Below are positions 16,643 through 25,376 of a DNA stretch of 46,328 nt, one piece after another. A model generated the notes under the pieces. It searched no databases. It saw nothing but the letters and a program-made list of their open reading frames with translations, and was not told the DNA's origin. The translations under genes were made by a program, and so were the position numbers. Location: positions 1 through 46,328 of IMG/VR virus record IMGVR_UViG_3300031251_000039. The stretch is one strand, 5' to 3'. The stretch comes from a virus. The stretch's first letter is position 1. Each line of letters starts with the position of its first letter.

Positions 16643-17344
16643 CTACTTCACCTGCACAGTGTTCAGACGCGCTTCGATGCCACGGGTTTTCATCTCTTTC
16701 AGGAATTCGATCTGCTTGTCCTGCGAATCAAACGCCGCGATCACCCGATGGGATAACATCACATCAATGTCGTCTGGTTTCTTGTCTTCGGGCTGCTCAG
16801 CGGTCTCTTCGACGACTTCCAGCTTCTCCATGCCTTCCAGCACGATCGCCGCCAAGCCGCTCAGGTCCGGATCATCGAACAGCGCCGGAGACTCGTCCGC
16901 CAGCTTTTGCAGGTTAACGTCGTTCCAGTGCGCCAGCGTCGCGACCATATTGTCCGCCGCCGCAAAGGCCCGGGCTTTGTTCTGGTCTTCGTCAATGAAG
17001 ATCACTGGGACATATTCCCAGCCGTTCCTGAGCGCCGCCTGCACCGTGCCGTTGCCCGCTTCGATTTGGCGGTTCGACCTGCGCACCACGACGGCACGAC
17101 GGATGCCGAATTCCCGCAGACTGGCCTGATGACTGGGCAAATCCGCTTCGCCGTGATCTTTCAGGTTCAGCGGATCGATCGACAACGAATCCGCCCGCAC
17201 CGCCAGGTATCTCAGGTCCGGAGGAATGTACTCCAGATCCGCATCCACAGTCGGTGAGAACTCGTCGGGAACCCTGACCGGTAACTTTTCCGGTACCGGC
17301 GGCGCGATCTCCGCGTCCACCGGCTTTGCCTTTGCCCTTGCCAT
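16643..17344 (-). CDS. ParB/sulfiredoxin-fold nuclease-like protein
   Basis: 233 residues. Residues about 50-140 carry the ParB-type domain: VRADSLSIDPLNLKDHG, then LREFGIRRAVVVRRSNRQ, then the hallmark IEAGNGTVQAAL at 94-105 (family: G-x-x-R/T-x-x-A). The C-terminal third is acidic. Phage relatives next to terminase genes are usually called ParB-like nuclease or sulfiredoxin-fold proteins and may act in DNA modification, nicking or packaging. No helix-turn-helix partition domain is evident, so plasmid-style partition is unlikely. Ends 5 bases before the small terminase. Confidence 0.75.
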   Translation of the reverse strand: MARAKAKPVDAEIAPPVPEKLPVRVPDEFSPTVDADLEYIPPDLRYLAVRADSLSIDPLNLKDHGEADLPSHQASLREFGIRRAVVVRRSNRQIEAGNGTVQAALRNGWEYVPVIFIDEDQNKARAFAAADNMVATLAHWNDVNLQKLADESPALFDDPDLSGLAAIVLEGMEKLEVVEETAEQPEDKKPDDIDVMLSHRVIAAFDSQDKQIEFLKEMKTRGIEARLNTVQVK

Positions 17345-17394
17345 CAGATTCTCGCTTTCTGATTGAAGTGCTCTGAATTGTCAAACGCTGCACA

Positions 17395-17706
17395 TTACGC
17401 CCGGCTGCCGCCTGCGAATGCACGCAAGCCGCCTCCAGACCAGTACAGCACCGCTTCAAGCGGAGTGATTTCGCGCTGGCCGTCCCAGGCGATGGTCCCG
17501 ACTCCGACCACGGCGCCGGCCGACAGAAACGTCACGACATAAAATCCCGGTCCGACTGTCGGCATATCGCCGACGTAGTAACCGCCCTTGCCGGTCACTT
17601 CGCTGATGGGCGAAATGTCGGACCCGACTTGGGTGGCGCCCTGAAACAGTCGCGCCGTAATCGTTTGACCGGTCACCCCGGAAGCAAAGCATAGTTCGCC
17701 CGACAT
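17395..17706 (-). CDS. Small tail/virion-associated beta protein, unknown
   Basis: 103 residues starting MSGELCFASGVTGQTITARLF. The ATG at 17706 has AGGAG 8 bases upstream; upstream in-frame starts would run into the next gene. The protein is beta-type, with GYYVGDMPTVGPGFYVVTF. Such proteins often describe decorations of tail fibres in phages, but no family is recognised. Confidence 0.5.
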   Translation of the reverse strand: MSGELCFASGVTGQTITARLFQGATQVGSDISPISEVTGKGGYYVGDMPTVGPGFYVVTFLSAGAVVGVGTIAWDGQREITPLEAVLYWSGGGLRAFAGGSRA

Positions 17707-17723
17707 ATATGAAACTCCTAACC

Positions 17724-18287
17724 TCAAGAGGCCAACAGCCGAAAGAAACCACGCCGCGTTTGCGTCACGCCGGCAGCGGTGTAGGTCACCGACATCCGCG
17801 CCCCGTACACATAAGCCGTCTTCGCCACCAGCGCCGTGGCATGACAAACAATCGCGAAGCCGAAATTGCTGGCGTTGACATTCGAGACAGTCGGAGTCAG
17901 ACCCCACAGATTGCTAGAGCCGCCGATGCTGTAGGACGCCGCCGAGACCGACGAGATCAGAATGGGGGTCGAAGCCATGTTCGTGCCGCCCGTGGACCCG
18001 CCGATGATCAAATTGGCTTGGGTGATATTCGTTGCGGTTCCCGATGCCAGGGCCATGACCTCAGCCAGAATCCCGTTGATCGTCGCGCCGCCAGGAATCG
18101 CAAAACCGAATCCCGTGAAATACAGCCAGTCACTGTCAGAAATCGCTGGCATGTTGACGCTGGCGTTCGCCGCCAGACTCGACCAATTCGACGACCCCTG
18201 TGCATTCGTGACATTGCTCCAAGCCGTACCACCGGCGAGCGTCACGTCTGCACATGTTCCACAATAATTAGGGCCGCTCGTCGCCAT
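17724..18287 (-). CDS. Tail-fibre-associated beta-sandwich protein, unknown
   Basis: 187 residues, rich in G, S, T, N and A with alternating hydrophobic strands (YFTGFGFAIPGGATINGIL), typical of receptor-binding or fibre-tip domains. Starts with MATSGPNYCGTCAD. Overlaps the preceding short gene by 20 bases. Belongs to the fibre module by neighbourhood; exact role unknown. Confidence 0.5.
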   Translation of the reverse strand: MATSGPNYCGTCADVTLAGGTAWSNVTNAQGSSNWSSLAANASVNMPAISDSDWLYFTGFGFAIPGGATINGILAEVMALASGTATNITQANLIIGGSTGGTNMASTPILISSVSAASYSIGGSSNLWGLTPTVSNVNASNFGFAIVCHATALVAKTAYVYGARMSVTYTAAGVTQTRRGFFRLLAS

Positions 18288-18477
18288 GCTGTCCTTCGAA
18301 TAGTTTCTCGTACTCGGCCGATCTCTCGGCTTCCCACTTCTTCGCGTATTCCTGGTGGAAGTCCGCCACGGCGCTGCCGATCACCACGTCATACGCCACC
18401 CGGCTGCCTTGCGCGATACCCAGACCCGCAAACACGAGACCCGCCAGAACCGCCAATTCCTGCATCAAATCCGACAT
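18268..18477 (-). CDS. Small membrane-associated protein in fibre module
   Basis: 69 residues: one hydrophobic helix at about 7-22 (ELAVLAGLVFAGLGIAQG), then a charged helical tail (YAKKWEAERSAEYEKLFEG). Could be a small single-span membrane protein such as a holin-type or an inner-membrane factor; that is speculative. Not recognised. Confidence 0.45.
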   Translation of the reverse strand: MSDLMQELAVLAGLVFAGLGIAQGSRVAYDVVIGSAVADFHQEYAKKWEAERSAEYEKLFEGQHGDERP

Positions 18478-18597
18478 ATCAAACCCCTGTCATGCGAACC
18501 AAAAAACACAGATCGCTACAACAGGGTTAAACCCCTTCAGCACCTTTGCAGATGACAACGAAAGCTTGCATTGCAGAAAGCTTCCGGTATTCCACAA

Positions 18598-19143
18598 CTA
18601 ATGCCCGAAGTTCTTATCTAACAAGTCCCACTTGCTATCCGCTGAACAATAGGTGAACAAAACATAATCCCACATGCCGCTGCCAGAGCTGGCCGTGGGC
18701 AATGCCAGATCGGCGCTTGCTCGAAAGATCGCGTTCCAGCTAAACGTCTGGACGTTGGTCGACTTGATCCGGAACAGCAACATCTGACCGTCCAGAGGAG
18801 TCCCTGACGGTGCGTTCATCGTCAGCGTTCCGGTCGACTGCGTATTCGTCTGGCTGGCGATGTCCGACGTGTCGCCCGCCATCGTGGCCGAAGTCGCATC
18901 CGTGACCGTGACCACCCGAGGAGGGATTCGCTTGTTGGTCAGTGTCTCGGTACCGGTCAGCGTCGCCAGAGTGCCCGTCGTGGGCAATGTCACCGTGGTG
19001 TTCGCCGTGATGGTGATCGTCGCCGTGAACGCCCCGCTGAACGTGACCACGCCCGCAGCGACGAACATCTCGGAAAACAACGTCTGAACGCCGCTCCGCT
19101 GGCCGAGAATCAAATCTGTGCTGGCTGGTACTGTGCCCGTCAC
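18598..19143 (-). CDS. Tail fibre/virion-surface protein
   Basis: 181 residues. Contains TVTLPTTGTLATLTGTETLTNKRI (given here as the TLTNKRI-type segment), a stretch common in phage tail fibre and baseplate-associated proteins, followed by a beta-rich C-terminal domain (MWDYVLFTYCSADSKWDLL). Start is a GTG with GGAAGG 9 bases upstream. Probably a fibre subunit or fibre-tip protein. Confidence 0.55.
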   Translation of the reverse strand: MTGTVPASTDLILGQRSGVQTLFSEMFVAAGVVTFSGAFTATITITANTTVTLPTTGTLATLTGTETLTNKRIPPRVVTVTDATSATMAGDTSDIASQTNTQSTGTLTMNAPSGTPLDGQMLLFRIKSTNVQTFSWNAIFRASADLALPTASSGSGMWDYVLFTYCSADSKWDLLDKNFGH

Positions 19144-19173
19144 GCTGTCATTCCTTCCTGATCACTCGCCGAA

Positions 19174-20052
19174 TCACTCACAGGGAATTTTCCGATACAC
19201 CCGCACGTAATCGATCTCGAAGTCGATCGGATACACCGGATTTTCTGGTACCGGACCCTCCCAGGCACCGCTGGCCTGCATAATGCTCACATACAAAAAC
19301 ATTGCCGATTTCGGCGCATGAGCGGACCGCCGTCGCTCCACGCCATCCAGGTACCAGATCAACCCGGTTTCGTCCCATTCCACCGCGTACGTGTGAAAAT
19401 CTTTCGAGAGATCCACCCGAGCGTCGATCGAAACGTGTTCATGCTGGTTCGCCAGCAGGTTCAGCCCGAAATGCGTATCGGTGCTCATGATGTTCGGCTG
19501 CGTGCCGACCCATTCCACAATGTCGACTTCAAACGATTCATCCATCGACGCCCGAGTCCCGCCGACAACCGCCGTGGGATGCAGATAATTCACGTCGATC
19601 GGATTCATCCAGAACGCCGTCAAGACCCCCGACTGCGGCGCTGGCTGCTTGCAACGGCATTCGAACCATCCATAAAGCTGCGAAAACTTATCGACCTGCG
19701 GCAGCTCGCTATGATTGAGTGTCGGCCTGGTCTGGTCGATCATCGCATTCGACGTTTGCAGCGAACTGATCCGCATCGTCGCCACGTCCGGCGAATACAA
19801 CAAAGGCTTGTCTTTATCGATCCGCAGCTTGATCGTCGTGGGCGACCAGTCAAACAGCGCCAGCGAACGATCAGGAGTCGTCCGGAATCCCAGATAATGC
19901 GGCACCCATTTCGACTGATTGAGCGCACCGCAATTGAACTCATCGCGCCACCTCAACTCCCAGCCCGGCTTATCCGCCGAGACCTGCGCCATGGCATCCG
20001 CGCCACAGTACAGCGCGACGATCAACACCCAGACAAAACTCAAAAACTTCAT
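19174..20052 (-). CDS. Glycoside hydrolase family 16, secreted
   Basis: 292 residues. The signal peptide is about 1-22 (MKFLSFVWVLIVALYCGADAMA). The GH16 catalytic motif E-x-D-x-x-E is present as ESFEVDIVEWVG, with likely nucleophile Glu175 and acid/base Glu180, and the domain ends with the typical strand IDFEIDYVRVYR. GH16 enzymes cut beta-1,3/1,4 glucans and galactans (laminarin, lichenan, agar, carrageenan); which one cannot be read here. It lies in the tail-fibre module directly after an SGNH esterase-like protein, so it may help penetrate host capsule or stalk polysaccharide. A signal peptide on a phage enzyme is odd for a virion part and suggests export from the infected cell. Confidence 0.88.
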   Translation of the reverse strand: MKFLSFVWVLIVALYCGADAMAQVSADKPGWELRWRDEFNCGALNQSKWVPHYLGFRTTPDRSLALFDWSPTTIKLRIDKDKPLLYSPDVATMRISSLQTSNAMIDQTRPTLNHSELPQVDKFSQLYGWFECRCKQPAPQSGVLTAFWMNPIDVNYLHPTAVVGGTRASMDESFEVDIVEWVGTQPNIMSTDTHFGLNLLANQHEHVSIDARVDLSKDFHTYAVEWDETGLIWYLDGVERRRSAHAPKSAMFLYVSIMQASGAWEGPVPENPVYPIDFEIDYVRVYRKIPCE

Positions 20053-20056
20053 CTCG

Positions 20057-22012
20057 TCACCTCAAATACGGATAAACCTGAGCCAGCGTCGCTTCGGCCA
20101 TGCGGCTGGCAAAATAAGAATTCCCGAAGTCGTCCGGATGCACGTTGTCGGTCCCGTTGATATAGAGCGTCGCGTTCGTGCTGGCCGTGTTGAAAGTGTT
20201 GTTCCAGGTTCCGGTAAACCACGGACCGGTCGGATCGTTGCGGATTGGAATGAAGAAAATCGTCGAGTCTGCCATGCCGGACACTGCCGTCGAGAGCAAC
20301 CCTTCAAAGTCGGCGATCTTCTGGCCGGTCGTATAGCCCGTGTCGTTAATCGAACTGAATCCATAGACGATAATCGGCGCCGCACTCACCGCCCGAATCG
20401 CCGTCAGCGTCGATGTGACAGCCGCCTGAAACGTGCTGTAATTCGCATAGTCGTTGGTCGATCCGAACAACGTCCACAGGTCCGGATTGCGCGACGCCGC
20501 TTCCGCGATCCGATACGAATATTTGTCGGTTGTGGTACCCGCACCCGCACCCCGGTTGACGTATCCCGTGCCGCCTTGGGAATAATTCCAGACATCATTC
20601 CAGCCCAGCCGATGCCCCAACAATTTCGTGATCGAGCCGCCCGGTACCAGGTTGTGATACGTCGAACCGTAGAAATAACTGTCCGCAATACACGCCACCC
20701 GGATGCGGCCGGCATTGTTTCCCGCCCAGATCGAAGAATTCGAATCCACCGCGATCGCCAGGAACTGCTGGAACGATTGCCGCCATTCCAGTTGATAAAA
20801 CCGGTTCCTGCGTCCGCCAGTCGTCGACCAGTCCAGCGTGCACCAGTTGGTACTCGATGTCGCAGGAATCCCGTCGCCGCGCATAATCCTGCCGTCGACG
20901 ATCAACATCGTGGGGTCGGCGTTGTTCGAGACGTTAAAGTTGATGTTCTGGGCGTCTGACCAGAACTCCAGCGAACCATGATTCATGTACGGAGTACATC
21001 CCACCGTTGGCTGGAACGTATAGACATTCCACCGCGACGAACCCACGCCGCCGTTGTAACAGCCCCGCAGCGTACACCAGCTCGGATCTGGCCACTCGAC
21101 CACAAACGTCGCACCGGTACCCGATCCGGTTGTCGATCCCTGCGACACGGTCGCACCTGGCAACACGGTGTAAGAACCAGCGTTGTACAGGCTGATCCCG
21201 GTAATCGCGCCGGAAGCAACAGAGGTCACCTTGCCCACCACGGCCGTCGAGAATGTGCCGCCGGTCAGAGTGATCTGATCGTTCACGGCATATCCGCTGC
21301 CGCCGGTCGCGACCCAGATGTTGCGGGCGCTGACCGCCGTAAACGGAGTGAACTTGTAATTGTTCGAAGCGCTGGGCGCCGAACCGCTGAAGGTGATCAG
21401 TGGAAAGTCCGGAATATTCGGCGCCGGCTTGTTCAGCCCGTAATAGTTCCAGGTGACGCCCGAATCAGTGATACCCAATGTCGTACCAGTCGGTCCGCCG
21501 CTGCTGGCTGCCGTTCCGCCCACAATGCACGCATACAGGTAAGCGCCATTGGCAACGATCTGGCCGGCGGTATAGGTCGCGCCGGCCGTCCAGACGGGCG
21601 GCGTGTAACTCGGATCAACCGTCGTGTCGATCTGCCCGCAATAAATCCAGCCCGTCGTATTATCCGACGCACCCGCCGGCGATGTCAGCGACGGACCATT
21701 CCCGGACGAGGCTGAAGTTCCGGTCCCATAACAAACGAATTTCAGACCGCCGTTCGCGATCACTTTTCCCTTGATGTAAGCCGTACTGCGTTGCCAGGGG
21801 TCCAGCGCGTACAGCGGTGGCATCAAATACGGATTTCGCGCCTTGGCGACCCGTGCCGCCTGACGCAGCCGGTTGCCCAGCGTCTCATTGGATTCGACGT
21901 TTAACGCCCGACCATTATTCGTGATCGTGGCCGTGCCACCACTGGAACCGATGGTCAGCGGTCCACGCTGGCCATTCAGAGACGAGACAACAGGAGGATC
22001 CGTAATTGACAT
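20057..22012 (-). CDS. Tail protein with C-terminal SGNH/GDSL hydrolase domain
   Basis: 651 residues. The ATG at 22012 overlaps the previous stop as ATGA, and an in-frame upstream reading is discarded. N-terminal 430 residues are beta-rich with repeats such as GATYTAGQIVANGAYLYACIV, common in fibre proteins. From about 435 an SGNH hydrolase follows: block I CIADSYFYGS with Ser445 (ADS for GDS), block III FGSTND with Asn520, and block V DNVHPDD with Asp622 and His625. SGNH tail enzymes remove acetyl or other ester groups from surface glycans. Next gene is a GH16 hydrolase, so the two may act in sequence. Confidence 0.82.
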   Translation of the reverse strand: MSITDPPVVSSLNGQRGPLTIGSSGGTATITNNGRALNVESNETLGNRLRQAARVAKARNPYLMPPLYALDPWQRSTAYIKGKVIANGGLKFVCYGTGTSASSGNGPSLTSPAGASDNTTGWIYCGQIDTTVDPSYTPPVWTAGATYTAGQIVANGAYLYACIVGGTAASSGGPTGTTLGITDSGVTWNYYGLNKPAPNIPDFPLITFSGSAPSASNNYKFTPFTAVSARNIWVATGGSGYAVNDQITLTGGTFSTAVVGKVTSVASGAITGISLYNAGSYTVLPGATVSQGSTTGSGTGATFVVEWPDPSWCTLRGCYNGGVGSSRWNVYTFQPTVGCTPYMNHGSLEFWSDAQNINFNVSNNADPTMLIVDGRIMRGDGIPATSSTNWCTLDWSTTGGRRNRFYQLEWRQSFQQFLAIAVDSNSSIWAGNNAGRIRVACIADSYFYGSTYHNLVPGGSITKLLGHRLGWNDVWNYSQGGTGYVNRGAGAGTTTDKYSYRIAEAASRNPDLWTLFGSTNDYANYSTFQAAVTSTLTAIRAVSAAPIIVYGFSSINDTGYTTGQKIADFEGLLSTAVSGMADSTIFFIPIRNDPTGPWFTGTWNNTFNTASTNATLYINGTDNVHPDDFGNSYFASRMAEATLAQVYPYLR

Positions 22013-24357
22013 CAAACCACCGTTAAAGCAGGCTTCGTTGTGACCGCCCCTGACGAGTCGCGCGTCACCGCCGACTGAGTGACCGTCTTCGTGACCGAGC
22101 CGAGTACCCACGTAATCGTGTAAGCGTCGATCGTCAAAAATGTGCTGTTCTTGGTCGTTGTGGTAAACGTGCCGGTTGCACCGCCTGGCCAGACCACCGA
22201 CGCCGTCGTGATCACTTCGTCCGAGTCGCGCGAAATCGAAGTCAGCTCGAAGCACTCGCCAGTTGCCATCAGCTTGATCGCTTCGTTCGAAATCAAGTCC
22301 GCGAACAATGGCGCCCAGCCGCTGACACTGGTGAATACGCCCCAGCTTGTCGAAGTCGTATCGACCGTGACGCTGCTGGTGTTCAGCACGTACTGCCAGG
22401 CTTCCTTCGCCGATCCCACACCGTTCACGGTATAGACCAGCCCCGCCGCGATCGTCGCCGCATGCAGGTAATCCGTCGGACGAGTCAACGCCGCAGAAGA
22501 CCCGTTAAAAATCCAGGGTCCATTCTGGCTGCCGGTCGTCTGATTGATCAGCAAAATCCGATCGCCAGACTGAACGCTGTACGTGCCGTCCGTCAACGCA
22601 CCTGGCGAACTGATCGTGATGTTCGTCGCGAACAATGCCGCAACCTGCAAATAGGTATGCGTCCCCGTGATGATCGAAGCCTGCATCTGCGACAACGGCA
22701 CCGCGTCGCCAGGATTCACCGCTGTCGGCAAGTTGGTCAAAACCGGAGCGTTCAGCGTCGCACCGTTAGCCAAGACCACCGCACCGCTTCCGCCGGTTGT
22801 GCCGTCGCTCAGGTCCGCCGCCGCTGGCTGGCTGGCATGAGGCACCCCGGACGTGCTGATCGAGTCGATCCATTTGTGACTCACCGCCGCCAGAGACTCG
22901 ATACCACCCAGCGAAGACGCACCCGGATTCGGCAACCTGGCCGCAGGCAGAGTCCCCGAACTGATGTTGCTGGCATTCGTCGCGTCGACGTTGGGCACAT
23001 TCGGCAACGCCGTCCACAAGGCCCATGTCGTGGTATCCGTGTCGACCACAAACGGCCCGGCCGTGTTACACACATAAAACGCACCGAACTTGGACGAACC
23101 ATTCCCGCTGATCGCGTAGATTAATCCGCCGCCATTGGTGGCACCGGTCGCATAGTCGGTGGGTCTGGTCATCGCTACGCCGGAACCGTTGTAAACCCAG
23201 GGTCCGTTTTGGCTGCCGGTTGTCTGGTTGATCAGCAACACCCGAGTATTCGCCGTCACCGAATACGCGCCGTCGGTCAGTGTACCCGGCGAACTGATCG
23301 TGACATTCGTGGCGAAAACCACATGCGTCTGAGCGTACCGATGCACGCCGTTGACCAGCTCGCTTTCCGCAACCAGATTCCCGGTTCCGGTCACAGTTCC
23401 CAGGCTGGCACCCGCCGGACTGACCTTTGAGGTTCCAAACGCCGTGGTCGCCACCGCGTTGCCGATCGTGCCGTCATTTTTCAGGACAACATGCGTCCCG
23501 TCTGTGATCGAACTGACCTTCATATAGGCCGTGTTCGTGCCGTCCGAGACAAACACTTCCTGATTGATGCCCATCCAGGCTGTCGCGCCCACCGTCACGC
23601 TGACGGTCGAAGCCACCGCCGGCATCGTGAACCCGCTGGTCGAGGTGTAGGCATTCGTGCCGTTCGTGCCGGCCGCTCCGAAGATGTTCGCCACCACGGC
23701 ATACGTGCCGGTCGATCGCAGATACACATCCCCGTTGGCATTGTTCAGGTACAGGTCACCGTCGATCCCCAGGCTGTTACTGGGCACGCCCGTATCGACC
23801 CGCCAGACCGCACCCGGCGCACCGGCCGCAATGTTGGCCACCAACGAGTAACTACCCGCCGACTTCAGGTACACGTCACCGTTGGTCGTATTCAGGTAGT
23901 AATCGCCGTTCGAACCCAGCCCGGAACTGGGCGCCCCCGCACCGTTTCGCCAGCCGCTGCCCGCCGCACCAGCCACGCCGCGAATATTCGCGACCACGGC
24001 ATAGGCACCAGACGATCGCCAATAAACGTTGCCGTTGTTGCCGTCGAGATAAAAATCACCGTCCACGCCCAGACTGTTACTCGGCGCCCCGGTCGCGTTG
24101 CGCCAGACCGATCCGTTCGTGCCGTTGGTCCCGTTGGTTCCATTGGTCCCGTTGGTTCCGTTGGTCCCGTTGGTTCCGTCCGCGCCCTTCAGGACGACCC
24201 TCAGCACATAAGCGCCGGAAACGCGCTGGTAGAAATGCCCGTTCGCATCGTCCAGATAATAGTCACCGTCGACGCCCAGCGAGTTACTGGGCACACCCGT
24301 GTTGTCACGGATGACCTGTACTGCGGACGAACCCGGCGCTAATGGCGAAGCGAGCAT
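22012..24357 (-). CDS. Long tail fibre with collagen-like segment and repeated modules
   Basis: 781 residues. N-terminal 210 hold about four copies of a 40-residue module (GxPSNSLGVDGDxYLxxxNGxVYxRS), separated in one place by seven G-T-N triplets after GAD, a collagen-like Gly-X-Y run. The middle and C-terminal parts hold two copies of a 90-residue module (NVTISSPGTLTDGxYSV, then LLINQTTGSQNGPW, then RPTDY). Fibres of this make-up form trimeric shafts. The GTN run (seven 9-base units) could vary by slippage. ATGA overlap with the SGNH protein gene. Confidence 0.82.
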   Translation of the reverse strand: MLASPLAPGSSAVQVIRDNTGVPSNSLGVDGDYYLDDANGHFYQRVSGAYVLRVVLKGADGTNGTNGTNGTNGTNGTNGTNGSVWRNATGAPSNSLGVDGDFYLDGNNGNVYWRSSGAYAVVANIRGVAGAAGSGWRNGAGAPSSGLGSNGDYYLNTTNGDVYLKSAGSYSLVANIAAGAPGAVWRVDTGVPSNSLGIDGDLYLNNANGDVYLRSTGTYAVVANIFGAAGTNGTNAYTSTSGFTMPAVASTVSVTVGATAWMGINQEVFVSDGTNTAYMKVSSITDGTHVVLKNDGTIGNAVATTAFGTSKVSPAGASLGTVTGTGNLVAESELVNGVHRYAQTHVVFATNVTISSPGTLTDGAYSVTANTRVLLINQTTGSQNGPWVYNGSGVAMTRPTDYATGATNGGGLIYAISGNGSSKFGAFYVCNTAGPFVVDTDTTTWALWTALPNVPNVDATNASNISSGTLPAARLPNPGASSLGGIESLAAVSHKWIDSISTSGVPHASQPAAADLSDGTTGGSGAVVLANGATLNAPVLTNLPTAVNPGDAVPLSQMQASIITGTHTYLQVAALFATNITISSPGALTDGTYSVQSGDRILLINQTTGSQNGPWIFNGSSAALTRPTDYLHAATIAAGLVYTVNGVGSAKEAWQYVLNTSSVTVDTTSTSWGVFTSVSGWAPLFADLISNEAIKLMATGECFELTSISRDSDEVITTASVVWPGGATGTFTTTTKNSTFLTIDAYTITWVLGSVTKTVTQSAVTRDSSGAVTTKPALTVV
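24113..24179 (-). repeat. 9-bp tandem repeat coding for G-T-N
   Basis: About seven units of GTTGGTCCC/T on the plus strand, one with CCATTGG, coding for the collagen-like Gly-Thr-Asn run in the tail fibre. The near-identical units could expand or contract by slippage without losing frame. Confidence 0.8.
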
Positions 24358-24439
24358 ACGTATTTTCCTCCTTGCGGATCGATCTACGAATCAATCCTGA
24401 TCGCGTCTTGAAACTCAGAATGCCGGAAGCGGGGCGCTA

Positions 24440-24805
24440 CTAGGGGCTGCCCTCAGTCGGCACAGGACCGACAGACGCCGCTTCCGTTCCGGAGGCACGG
24501 CCACTACCGCGCTTGACCAGTGTTCCGTGCAGGTCTCGCAGTAGATCGAGCGATCGGTCTGATTTCTGATCCAGACGATCCAGCTCGACGCCCTGGCGAC
24601 TCAAAATCTCTGTTTGTTTGACCTGCGTCTCGGCATTGATGACCAGACCTTTGGACGTGGCGTCCATAAAGGCAAAATGCTTTTCGATGAAGCGGTCCGC
24701 ATGCGGCTTGAACCAGCTTGCAATGACGATCAGGGCGACAGTCGGCATTCCCCAACGCTCAACCCAATACGCCCAATCCCTTTTTTGCCCAGATTGCGCC
24801 GCCAT
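24440..24805 (-). CDS. Single-span membrane protein with coiled coil (holin-like candidate)
   Basis: 121 residues: one hydrophobic helix at about 19-34 (GMPTVALIVIASWF), preceded by a charged N-terminus and followed by a helical coiled-coil region (QTEILSRQGVELDRLDQKSDRSLD). Layout fits a class III-type holin or an inner-membrane lysis regulator. Its position at the end of the secreted/membrane gene cassette supports a lysis role but does not prove it. Confidence 0.5.
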   Translation of the reverse strand: MAAQSGQKRDWAYWVERWGMPTVALIVIASWFKPHADRFIEKHFAFMDATSKGLVINAETQVKQTEILSRQGVELDRLDQKSDRSLDLLRDLHGTLVKRGSGRASGTEAASVGPVPTEGSP

Positions 24806-24856
24806 CTGTGATTCCCTTCAGCTCTCAATATCCTGTTTGACCCGATTCCTTGAAAA

Positions 24857-24885
24857 CCGGGCGGCGCCACAACAGCACCGCCCGG
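24857..24885 (-). terminator. Rho-independent terminator
   Basis: Stem CCGGGCGG/CCGCCCGG (8 bp, 13-base loop), followed on the minus strand by TTTTCAAGG. It separates the membrane/secreted cassette from the holin-like gene and the fibre module. Confidence 0.65.
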
Positions 24886-24942
24886 CCCGTCAAGGAGTTG
24901 CAACGACGGAGAGCGTTGCTTTCCTACAAAAACCACGCCGAG

Positions 24943-25356
24943 CTATAAAATCAGCTTGCTCGGCTTAATGCTCGATTTGTTCTGCGGGATCCGCTTGGAC
25001 CTGACGCCGTGGCTTTTCGACTTCTCGCTCAAGATCTGCGGCCTGGCACCGGCCGGCCGCTTGATGGACATGTTCGTCGTCTGGCTGATCTTCTGCCGAG
25101 ACGCCGCTTTGTCCGCCTGCGTGACCCGTTCCTTGGTGACGACCTTCGTCATCTTCAACTGTCTGGGGTCACTGCCCCAGTTCTTGACTTCCGTCGCCGG
25201 ACTGCCGTCCGAGGGCACAATTCGCGTCACCCCCACAATCCCGTCCGGGATTGTCCGAACGATCTCGTTTTTTTCGTTGACCTCGATACTGGCACACAGC
25301 GGAGACACCGCCGTCAGCAGCAGCACCGCAGCCAACAACACACAAACACCACGCAT
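24943..25356 (-). CDS. Small secreted protein, unknown
   Basis: 137 residues from the ATG at 25356, which has AAGGAG 7 bases upstream; a GTG at 25377 is possible but has no SD. Signal peptide about 1-22 (MRGVCVLLAAVLLLTAVSPLC), possibly with Cys22 available for a disulfide or lipid. The mature part is basic and Lys/Ser-rich at the end. Not recognised. Confidence 0.55.
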   Translation of the reverse strand: MRGVCVLLAAVLLLTAVSPLCASIEVNEKNEIVRTIPDGIVGVTRIVPSDGSPATEVKNWGSDPRQLKMTKVVTKERVTQADKAASRQKISQTTNMSIKRPAGARPQILSEKSKSHGVRSKRIPQNKSSIKPSKLIL

Positions 25357-25376
25357 CGCCTGACTCCTTCGATTCA

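Noticed and set aside
20057-22255. Longer N-terminal reading of the SGNH protein
   Set aside because: The added 81 residues overlap the fibre gene and are unlike a protein; the ATG at 22012 is coupled as ATGA.
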